NCBI GenBank assembly: GCA_902463835.1
Contig: CABQGZ010000310.1
Location: forward strand, 1-5,024
Length of the DNA: 5,024 nt
Direction: 5' to 3'
Source: an uncultured Lachnospiraceae bacterium
GTDB taxonomy: Bacteria > Bacillota > Clostridia > Lachnospirales > Lachnospiraceae
Part shown: one piece after another, positions 1 through 5,024 of the stretch
Layout: every line of letters begins with the position of its first letter
Position numbering within the stretch: the stretch's first letter is position 1
Made by a program: the position numbers and the translations under genes
The notes under the pieces: generated by a model
The model's database searches: none
Told to the model about the DNA's origin: nothing
What the model saw: only the letters and a program-made list of their open reading frames with translations

Positions 1-517
1 AAAGAATTCGGCTGCGGACAATACGCATCACACCCGGCCAGCCTGTTATAATAAAAATCAGCAACAGATTTCGGACGCTCTTTCCCATAAATCCCACACA
101 CAGCATGATCAGCAGCGTGCTTGGAAATATGGAGAAAAATTCCTGGATCGCAACCAGCGCCTTGTCCACCTTACCTCCGTAAAAGCCTGCGATACATCCC
201 AATGCAGCTCCCAGCGCATTGGCGCCCAGAGCTGCTGTCACGCCGATCATAATAGACCATCTTCCGCCGTAGAGGATCCGTGCAAGGATATCGCGTCCCA
301 GACGATCCGTCCCCAGAGGATGCTCCCAGCAGGGACTCATATCCCGTATGGCCGGATCGATCAGCGTAGGGTCATAGGATGTCAGCAAAGACGCAAAAAT
401 GCAGGCAATCACAATAACACTCAGGCCGATAAATCCCACAATCGCCATTCGATTTTTCATAAATTTCTGTACATTCCTCTTTGCAAGAGAAGATTTTGCT
501 TGTTTTTTCCCTTTCAT
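1..517 (-). CDS. DppC-type ABC transporter permease (partial, C-terminus beyond left edge)
   Basis: This is the second membrane subunit of a peptide/nickel-type (family 5) ABC importer; it would pair with the neighbouring DppB-type permease to form the channel. An open frame of 172 codons runs from ATG at 517 to the window edge with no stop. The protein starts MKGKKQAKSSLAKR, a basic cytoplasmic tail, then has a first membrane helix at about residues 24-45. Next comes the DppC-family signature PLGTDRLGRDILARILYGG (67-85), then hydrophobic segments near 90-112, 132-146 and 149-160. The frame is cut at VMRIVRSRIL, where the cytoplasmic EAA loop that contacts the ATPase begins. Family members usually have about 270-310 residues, so roughly 100-140 are missing. 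The start is fixed by a strong Shine-Dalgarno and by the 13-base gap after the upstream permease, which implies co-transcription and translational coupling. Family assignment is firm; substrate is unknown. Confidence 0.93.
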   Translation of the reverse strand, partial: MKGKKQAKSSLAKRNVQKFMKNRMAIVGFIGLSVIVIACIFASLLTSYDPTLIDPAIRDMSPCWEHPLGTDRLGRDILARILYGGRWSIMIGVTAALGANALGAALGCIAGFYGGKVDKALVAIQEFFSIFPSTLLIMLCVGFMGKSVRNLLLIFIITGWPGVMRIVRSRIL

Positions 518-520
518 CTG

Positions 521-532
521 AACCTCCTCCTT
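521..532 (-). promoter_or_regulatory. Ribosome binding site of the DppC-type permease, overlapping the upstream stop
   Basis: On the minus strand the sequence TAAGGAGGAGGTT begins with the TAA stop of the DppB-type gene (533-531). AAGGAGG (532-526) lies 8 bases before the ATG at 517, and a second GGAGGTT register lies closer. The stop codon forms part of the Shine-Dalgarno, a layout that favours ribosome re-initiation and equal output of the two permease subunits. Confidence 0.8.
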
Positions 533-1490
533 ACTCAAGACGAACGCGCGGATCCAGCATGGCCGTGACAATATCCACCATGGTACTGGAAATCAAAACC
601 AATACCGCAGTTGTCATTGTAGTGATCATAACCACAGGGATATCCCCCGCCGTCAATGCCTCCATTGCCATATTGCCGACACCTGCATAGTTAAAGACTG
701 TTTCTATCACCACAGAGCCGCCTACCAGCATGGGGATACGCATCACGATCAGTGTCATTGTGGGAATCAGTGAATTTCGAAATGCGTGCTTAAAATTTAC
801 CGTTACTTCATTCATTCCTTTGCTGCGCGCAGTCTTAATATAATCCTTTCCCAGAACGTCAAGCATAGAGCTCTTGGTGTAGCGCACCAGCGCAGCTGTA
901 AGACTCACCGCCATGGTTATAACCGGCAATACCATATAAGGAATCCGTGCAAAAAAGCTGTCGTCCCCCACAGGCATGCGGCCTCCGGCAGGAAACCATT
1001 TGAGCGTCAGTGCGAACAATACCAGCCAGATGATACCGAAAAAAAATTCAGGCAGTGAAATACCCAATACGCTGATGGTTGTACAGAAATAATCCACAAT
1101 GGTATTCTTCATGACTGCCGACAGAAAACCCAAAAGCAAGCCCAGAACAGTGGCTAAAAGAAGACCATAGAAGGCCAGCTCAATCGTATAGGGCAGCCGC
1201 CCGGCAAGCATGCTCCCAATGTTCTGACCTGTGGAAGACGAATACCCAAAATCACCGCGCACAAGATCTCCCAGCCATCGAAAATACCGCACGAAAGCCG
1301 GGTCATTCAGCCCTAAAGCTTCTCGAAGATCGTTCTTTTGCACCTCGGTCAGCTGATGGTATTGATCCGGGGGCATCGTCCTGGTAAGCGCATCACCGGG
1401 CAAAAGTTCCAGCGCAAAGAAAAGTACAAGCGAAATGACAAGCAGCTTGGGAATCAACCCCAAAAATTTCCGCAATGTATATTTAATCAT
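531..1490 (-). CDS. DppB-type ABC transporter permease
   Basis: This is the first membrane subunit of a family-5 (peptide/nickel/oligosaccharide) ABC importer, in the cytoplasmic membrane. It has 319 residues, normal for the family. The N-terminus MIKYTLRKFLGLIPKLL leads into helix 1 (about 9-30), which ends in the family-typical LLPGDAL. A long extracytoplasmic segment follows, with ALGLNDP and DLVRGDFGYS (75-84). Further helices lie near 102-124, 134-162, 183-204, 242-266 and 284-306. The EAA loop that docks on the ATPase spans about 211-243 (YIKTARSKG, then HAFRNSLIP). The C-terminus MLDPRVRLE is typical of DppB. The same frame is open upstream to an ATG at 1550, but that extension would translate the terminator hairpin and lacks family resemblance, so I use 1490, which has GAGGT five bases upstream. 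It follows the solute-binding protein gene by 67 bases and precedes the DppC-type gene by 13. Substrate cannot be told from the permease. Confidence 0.95.
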   Translation of the reverse strand: MIKYTLRKFLGLIPKLLVISLVLFFALELLPGDALTRTMPPDQYHQLTEVQKNDLREALGLNDPAFVRYFRWLGDLVRGDFGYSSSTGQNIGSMLAGRLPYTIELAFYGLLLATVLGLLLGFLSAVMKNTIVDYFCTTISVLGISLPEFFFGIIWLVLFALTLKWFPAGGRMPVGDDSFFARIPYMVLPVITMAVSLTAALVRYTKSSMLDVLGKDYIKTARSKGMNEVTVNFKHAFRNSLIPTMTLIVMRIPMLVGGSVVIETVFNYAGVGNMAMEALTAGDIPVVMITTMTTAVLVLISSTMVDIVTAMLDPRVRLE

Positions 1491-1495
1491 GATAA

Positions 1496-1500
1496 ACCTC
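1496..1500 (-). promoter_or_regulatory. Ribosome binding site deciding the DppB-type start
   Basis: GAGGT at 1500-1496 on the minus strand lies 5 bases before the ATG at 1490. It is weaker than the sites of the flanking genes but well placed. It supports the shorter 319-residue protein over an in-frame ATG at 1550. Confidence 0.65.
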
Positions 1501-1514
1501 TTTCTTCCTGTTGC

Positions 1515-1548
1515 AAAAAACGGGGCTGCTGCATAGCTGCCGCAGCCC
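1515..1548 (-). terminator. Intrinsic terminator or attenuator between the solute-binding protein and permease genes
   Basis: Read on the minus strand, GGGCTGC (1548-1542) pairs perfectly with GCAGCCC (1529-1523). Inside this, after one G/A mismatch, GCA (1540-1538) pairs with TGC (1533-1531) around a four-base loop (1537-1534). Two bases after the stem comes a run of six T (1520-1515). A GC-rich stem followed by a U-tract is the classic Rho-independent form. It starts only 9 bases after the solute-binding protein stop codon. Because the permeases appear to have no promoter of their own in the 67-base gap, I infer partial termination, which would give excess receptor mRNA over permease mRNA, as is common in ABC importer operons. 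The stem could also protect the upstream mRNA from 3' exonucleases. Confidence 0.8.
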
Positions 1549-1557
1549 ACATTGGCA

Positions 1558-3252
1558 TTACTTTAACATCTTCCAATCCTGCCATCTGTAATATGTACCG
1601 CCTGAAACCTCAAACGCTTCCTCCGGAATCTCCACACTGGCAGTGTTATAAACGACACAGTTGTTCAGAATGTATGCCGGAAGCAGATACGCATATTCAT
1701 AATTCCGTGCCTGCAGCTCCCATGCAAGTTCCTTTCGTTCCTCTTCATCTGCGGTTCCATTATAGGCATTCATCAGCTCATCAAACAATGCCGTACGTTC
1801 TTCCACCTGTCCCATCATAGTGTAGCTGGTCCAGCTGGTGCACTTGGAGTAATAATTCGCCTGATCGATGGCAGCGCTTCCTCCAGCAAGATATATGAGA
1901 TCATAGTTGCAATCCGTGTAGATCAGCGTTGACAGATCACCGCTCAACAGAATCGTATTCACCTTTACGCCCGCTTCCGCAAAATCCTGCACGATCAGCG
2001 ACATGATATCATGTGTGGTCTGGTCATCATAGTAGTAAGCAATATCAATGGTCGAAGAATAATCAAATCCTGCCTCATCCAGCAATTTCTTTGCCGCCTT
2101 CACATCTTTGGATACATATGGAATATCGGTATTGTATTCTGTGCCAACCGGGTTGATCAAAGTGGCAGAAGCCGTTGCCTGCCCTCCAAAGAAGGATGCA
2201 ATCGTCTCCTGATCAATCAGAAGGTCAAAGGCCTGACGCACTTCCTTCTTCTGCAGATCCTTCTTCTCATTGCCATCCGCTCGTTTTCCAAGGTTGAATG
2301 TAAAGCAGCGAATGTAATAGTCGTTCATGATCAGCGTCTTCAAATCTCCATTCTGACCCGTCATGTTGTCAGCTACTGTCTTATCTGTAACCAGCTTCGG
2401 CGTTGCAAAATCAATTTCGCCATTGATAGTTGCAGCTACGGCTGCATCATTTCCGCCTGCCTGGTAGCTGACAAACTCTACATTTTTGATACCGGCGGGT
2501 TCTCCCCAATATTCTTCATTTCTAACCGCGGTGAAATAATCCGGGAATTTGACCTTGTCAATCTTAAATGCTCCCGTACCGATGGGTTTAGTCCAGTAAT
2601 CACTGCTGTCTATATCCGCCCATTCCATATCTCCCAGTAAATGCTCCGGTAAAATGTAAGTGCCGGAAAGATTATTTAAGAACAATGCCTGTGCCTGTGA
2701 CAGCTTAAATGTAATTACATTCCCATCCACACTCATGCCGAACAGGCTGTCCGCCTCGCCATTTCGCAATGCCTCATAACCCTCAACATACTGATAAAAA
2801 TGCGCATAGCTTGAATTGGGGTTTGCCACATAGTAATTAACAGAGAAAGCAACGTCATTCACATCCATGGCTTCTCCATCGTGCCACTTAACACCGTCAC
2901 GTATCGTCACTGTAAATTCTGTATAGTCCTCATTGTTTGTCCATTTCGCAGCAATGCTTGGCACCAGCTCTGTGTTTGAGGCATCCCACATCATCAGTGA
3001 ATCAAATATCATGTACGGATACAGAGACTGAAGATCCTTCGCCGGAGATTCGAACAGCGTATCAATTCCTATGCCCTGATGCCACTGCAGCCTCAGCGGC
3101 GTCTCACTCTTTGCATCCCCTGTGCCATCCTCAATCTTCGCACCGTCACCCTTCCCATTATCCTTTGTCCCTGCCGGATCCTTCTTGCCGCAGCCCGCCA
3201 ACGCTCCCATGATCAGGGCAAGCGACAACAACATTACCATAAGTTTCTTCAT
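1558..3252 (-). CDS. Family-5 ABC transporter solute-binding lipoprotein
   Basis: This is the extracellular receptor that captures the substrate and delivers it to the permease pair encoded downstream. It has 564 residues. The signal peptide MKKLMVMLLSLALIMGA ends in the lipobox LAGC with the lipidated Cys21, so the mature protein is anchored on the outer face of the membrane. Residues 22-50 form a K/D/G-rich tether. The SBP_bac_5 fold runs from about 53 to the end. Family hallmarks are FTVTIRDGVKWHDGEAMDVNDV (113-134), PIGTGAFKI (223-231), NEEYWGEPAGIKNVEF (245-260) and KKEVRQAFDLLIDQETI (335-351). The start is set by AAGGAGG 8 bases upstream and by the signal peptide. The gene has its own sigma-A-type promoter and a terminator-like hairpin just after its stop. 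Family 5 includes binders of peptides, oligosaccharides, nickel chelates and opines, and I cannot pick among them. Four further cysteines (316, 448, 471, 532) are present in the mature part, which may suit an anaerobe's surface. Confidence 0.95.
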   Translation of the reverse strand: MKKLMVMLLSLALIMGALAGCGKKDPAGTKDNGKGDGAKIEDGTGDAKSETPLRLQWHQGIGIDTLFESPAKDLQSLYPYMIFDSLMMWDASNTELVPSIAAKWTNNEDYTEFTVTIRDGVKWHDGEAMDVNDVAFSVNYYVANPNSSYAHFYQYVEGYEALRNGEADSLFGMSVDGNVITFKLSQAQALFLNNLSGTYILPEHLLGDMEWADIDSSDYWTKPIGTGAFKIDKVKFPDYFTAVRNEEYWGEPAGIKNVEFVSYQAGGNDAAVAATINGEIDFATPKLVTDKTVADNMTGQNGDLKTLIMNDYYIRCFTFNLGKRADGNEKKDLQKKEVRQAFDLLIDQETIASFFGGQATASATLINPVGTEYNTDIPYVSKDVKAAKKLLDEAGFDYSSTIDIAYYYDDQTTHDIMSLIVQDFAEAGVKVNTILLSGDLSTLIYTDCNYDLIYLAGGSAAIDQANYYSKCTSWTSYTMMGQVEERTALFDELMNAYNGTADEEERKELAWELQARNYEYAYLLPAYILNNCVVYNTASVEIPEEAFEVSGGTYYRWQDWKMLK

Positions 3253-3260
3253 TACATTTT

Positions 3261-3267
3261 CCTCCTT
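3261..3267 (-). promoter_or_regulatory. Ribosome binding site of the solute-binding protein gene
   Basis: AAGGAGG (3267-3261 on the minus strand) matches the anti-Shine-Dalgarno over seven bases and lies 8 bases before the ATG at 3252. Its A-rich surroundings should leave it unstructured, consistent with high expression of the receptor. Confidence 0.85.
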
Positions 3268-3281
3268 GTTTTCTTTTCTCT

Positions 3282-3300
3282 TAAGCTTCAGCTGAACTTA
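3282..3300 (-). repeat. Imperfect inverted repeat in the leader at the predicted transcription start
   Basis: The core TTCAGCTGAA (3296-3287) is a perfect 10-base palindrome. It is flanked by TAAG and CTTA, so the full dyad covers 19 bases with one unpaired base (3286). It sits at about +1 to +18 from the predicted transcription start. It could be an operator for a repressor or, in RNA, a small 5' hairpin (seven pairs, one bulge, AGCU loop) that stabilises the mRNA. Both roles are inference; a chance palindrome is possible. Confidence 0.4.
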
Positions 3301-3305
3301 TTGAG

Positions 3306-3334
3306 ATTATACAAAGACTTCTCTACTATATCAA
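3306..3334 (-). promoter_or_regulatory. Sigma-A-type promoter for the transport operon
   Basis: On the minus strand TTGATA (3334-3329, one mismatch to TTGACA) and a consensus TATAAT (3311-3306) are separated by exactly 17 bases. Transcription would start near 3299, giving a leader of about 47 bases before the solute-binding protein ATG. The promoter lies wholly in the gap after the kinase gene, so the transporter can be transcribed apart from the kinase. No terminator is visible between the kinase stop and this promoter, so read-through from the kinase is also possible. Confidence 0.75.
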
Positions 3335-3341
3335 GTATTTT

Positions 3342-3368
3342 GGGCACTTCAGATAATATCTCGGGGCA
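3342..3368 (-). promoter_or_regulatory. Possible activator binding sites: direct repeat upstream of the -35 box
   Basis: TGCCC occurs at 3368-3364 and again at 3346-3342 in the same orientation, each preceded by AAR (AAATGCCC and AAGTGCCC) and with an A three bases after. The spacing is 22 bases, close to two helical turns, and the nearer copy ends 7 bases before the -35 box (about -43 to -47 from the start). This geometry suits a dimeric or tandem-binding activator such as an AraC-type response regulator, the usual partner of YesM-type kinases. Between the copies lies a short dyad AGATA-N-TATCT (3351-3361). The repeats are short, so the functional claim is inference. Confidence 0.35.
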
Positions 3369-3398
3369 TTTGCTAACATTTTGGTATTGTGACATATG

Positions 3399-5024
3399 CT
3401 ATTCTATCAAATCCAAGGGCAATGAGATTAAGATTCTCGTATACTCGCTGATCTCACTTTCTATTCGCAGACCATATTCCTCGCCATATCGCTGTACAAT
3501 TCGGCGATTGATATTGTACAATCCAAAATGACTTTGCTCTCTGGGACATGTAGTCTGGCACAGAGCAGCACTGATTTTATCCAACTCATCCTCCTCTACA
3601 CCGATCCCATTGTCCTCCACTGTGATCAGGATACGGTTCTGACAGCGTCTGGCACCCACGGACACAATCCCATCATCACGGTATCCGGAAAAGCCATGTA
3701 CAACACAATTCTCCACCAATGGCTGCAGGGTCAGCTTGATGATCGGGTGCTCCCATAGCTCCTTTGGAATATCACACACAAACTGAAATTCCTTCTGCCT
3801 GGCCTTATTCTGAATCTGCATATAATTTTCCACCATTCTGATCTCATTTGAAAGGGGGATCTCCATCTGTCCTCGCGACAGGGACAATTTAAAAAACTCA
3901 CTCAGCGCCTGCAGAACCTCGGCAGCATTCTCATAATTATGCTGCTGTATGCCCCACAGCACCGAATCCAGCGTATTATATAGCAAATGGGGATTGATCT
4001 GCTGCTGCATCAGCTGCAGCTCCATCAACTGATTTGCACGCATTCCTTCTGTTCTGCTTATATTCAGCCGTTTCAGTTCGTCAAGCATCTCATTGATCTT
4101 CTGCCCCAGTTTTCCGATCTCATCATTGCTCTTTTTGCCGTAGCGCAGCTCTTCCGCTCCCTGCTCCACTGCCTTCAGAAATTGGGTCAAAGAAGACACC
4201 GACTTTGTCAAACCTCTGGAAAGCACAAGAGACAGACTGATTGCAAGCACAAGCAGGCCCATGCTCACCAGCACCACAGACACAATGTACCCCTCCATCT
4301 CTTTTCCCCACTCAGCTTCCTCCAATTCAAATGGCACGATCAGATAGCTTCGCATACTCAAAAGCCGGTAATAAAATACTGTTTTCTCTTCTCCCTGTGT
4401 ATCGTAATAGGTGCAGCTTCCGCTTGCGCCTTTTCCGCTGACAACCTCCGCAAGGATGGACTTGGTTTCTTCGCTTTCCGTCCCCACAGACATATTCGTC
4501 CGGGCAGCAATGACTTTGCCCTCATCCATCAGAATATACCCTTCCGGCGCATACCCGGTATATACATCACGCAGCACCTCATTTCGCAATCCAAACACCA
4601 CGATACCAATCTTTTTCAGTGTGACAGGCTCGTATAGGAAGCGCAGATATACCGGAATCTTTACTCCATTTTCACGAATGCTGCACAGCTGCCACTGTGG
4701 CTTATCATAACCGGAATCCGAAAAATCTGCCCCCTGCCCGACAAAATACGCCATGCACTCCTCATAATTTTCGAAAGGGAATCTGGCATTCTGCAATCGC
4801 TCTCTTCGGTATCCGTTCTCCATATATATGCCAATGTAAGAGAAGCCCGTCCCTTCCTTATTCCGGAAATTCATTATCTCATCTACATTCTGTTCTATGC
4901 TCTTGTCTAACCGAACCCATTCCTCCGTCTGTTGTTCTCCATTCCCCTGTGCCGCCTTGCGCAGGGCATCTATCTCTATCACCTGATCCGTCGTCTTATG
5001 GAGAAATCCCAGCTTGTCCTTCAG
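3399..5024 (-). CDS. YesM/LytS-type sensor histidine kinase with Cache-like extracellular domain (partial, N-terminus beyond right edge)
   Basis: This membrane kinase senses an extracellular signal and phosphorylates a response regulator. The frame is open from the right edge to the TAG at 3401-3399, giving 541 visible residues; the true start and first membrane helix lie outside. Residues about 1-245 look like an extracellular Cache-type sensor, with GYILMDEGKVIAA (162-174) resembling a Cache strand pair. A membrane helix follows at about 246-269, then a HAMP linker (about 268-324, SNDEIGKLGQKINEMLDEL). The His_kinase domain (PF06580 type) carries the phospho-acceptor in QQQINPHLLYNTLDS, His346 (codon 3989-3987). 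The ATPase domain shows the N box LQPLVENCVVHG (Asn439), the G1 box VEDNGIGV (Asp471) and the G2-like HFGLYNINRRI (499-509). All key residues appear intact. A GTG at 4982 is an in-frame codon, not the start: the frame continues upstream and the sensor would lose its membrane anchor. Next to an ABC importer, control of that operon through an AraC-type regulator is likely but inferred. Confidence 0.94.
   Translation of the reverse strand: MKDKLGFLHKTTDQVIEIDALRKAAQGNGEQQTEEWVRLDKSIEQNVDEIMNFRNKEGTGFSYIGIYMENGYRRERLQNARFPFENYEECMAYFVGQGADFSDSGYDKPQWQLCSIRENGVKIPVYLRFLYEPVTLKKIGIVVFGLRNEVLRDVYTGYAPEGYILMDEGKVIAARTNMSVGTESEETKSILAEVVSGKGASGSCTYYDTQGEEKTVFYYRLLSMRSYLIVPFELEEAEWGKEMEGYIVSVVLVSMGLLVLAISLSLVLSRGLTKSVSSLTQFLKAVEQGAEELRYGKKSNDEIGKLGQKINEMLDELKRLNISRTEGMRANQLMELQLMQQQINPHLLYNTLDSVLWGIQQHNYENAAEVLQALSEFFKLSLSRGQMEIPLSNEIRMVENYMQIQNKARQKEFQFVCDIPKELWEHPIIKLTLQPLVENCVVHGFSGYRDDGIVSVGARRCQNRILITVEDNGIGVEEDELDKISAALCQTTCPREQSHFGLYNINRRIVQRYGEEYGLRIESEISEYTRILISLPLDLIE

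Noticed and set aside
320..1820. Plus-strand open frames of 69-160 codons opposite the permease genes and the 3' end of the receptor gene
   Set aside because: They lie antisense to genes with clear family motifs, their translations are rich in His, Arg, Cys and Pro with no recognisable domain, and I see no ribosome binding sites that would support them.
3312..3398. A terminator for the kinase gene in the gap after its stop
   Set aside because: I found no GC-rich stem followed by a U-tract here; the only dyad (3351-3361) is short, AT-rich and not followed by a T-run on the minus strand.
3970..4030. CAGCTG/CTGCTG-rich stretch resembling a short repeat
   Set aside because: It encodes the conserved ELQLMQQQINPH segment around the phospho-acceptor histidine of the kinase, so the repetitive look comes from Gln, Leu and Met codons.
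2011..4710. Plus-strand open frames of 66-216 codons opposite the receptor and kinase genes, and a 62-codon minus-strand frame inside the kinase (4123-4311)
   Set aside because: All overlap confidently assigned coding sequence in another frame, and their composition is that of shadow translations. The longest (3987-4637, plus) mirrors the kinase's Gln-, Glu- and Leu-rich helical regions rather than encoding a domain.
4980..4982. GTG codon at 4982 as the start of the histidine kinase
   Set aside because: The same frame is open for 14 more codons to the window edge, no Shine-Dalgarno is visible just before the GTG, and starting here would leave the sensor domain without its first membrane helix. 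It is an internal valine codon.
1..5024. CRISPR array, tRNA, rRNA, riboswitch, insertion sequence or phage element
   Set aside because: No regularly spaced repeats, no tRNA-like cloverleaf or rRNA segment, and no transposase or integrase coding were seen; almost all bases are accounted for by the four genes, and the leader of about 47 bases before the receptor gene is too short for a known riboswitch class.

Overview
The window holds four genes, all on the minus strand, so the biological order runs from high to low coordinates. In that order they are: a membrane sensor histidine kinase of the YesM/LytS type (its start lies beyond the right edge), a lipoprotein solute-binding protein of ABC family 5, a DppB-type permease, and a DppC-type permease cut by the left edge. 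No RNA gene, mobile element, CRISPR array or credible plus-strand gene is visible. No gene-free stretch reaches 300 bases; the longest gap is 146 bases.

The sequence suggests a low-to-moderate GC Gram-positive bacterium, most likely of class Clostridia and plausibly Lachnospiraceae. The reasons are strong GGAGG ribosome binding sites before two of the three visible starts, a sigma-A-type promoter, a solute receptor made as a lipoprotein with a long K/D/G-rich tether, and a YesM-type kinase beside an ABC importer. This taxonomic call is inference from style, not from a marker gene.

Layout: 5024-3399 sensor kinase; 3398-3253 a regulatory gap with a well-formed promoter, upstream direct repeats and a small dyad in the leader; 3252-1558 solute-binding protein; 1557-1491 a gap holding an intrinsic-terminator-like hairpin; 1490-531 first permease; 13-base gap; 517 to beyond base 1 second permease. 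The two ATPase genes that family-5 importers normally need are not in the window and may lie past the left edge. An AraC-type response regulator, the usual partner of a YesM-type kinase, may lie past the right edge.

How it may work together: the kinase senses an extracellular signal through a Cache-like domain and phosphorylates a regulator. The regulator may bind just upstream of the -35 box and switch on the transport operon. The hairpin after the solute-binding protein gene would let part of the transcription stop there, giving more receptor than permease. The substrate (peptide, oligosaccharide, metal chelate or other) cannot be read from this sequence. The system looks like a coherent signal-regulated uptake locus rather than a new class of system; the less usual points are the pairing of this kinase type with a family-5 importer and the compact control region between them.
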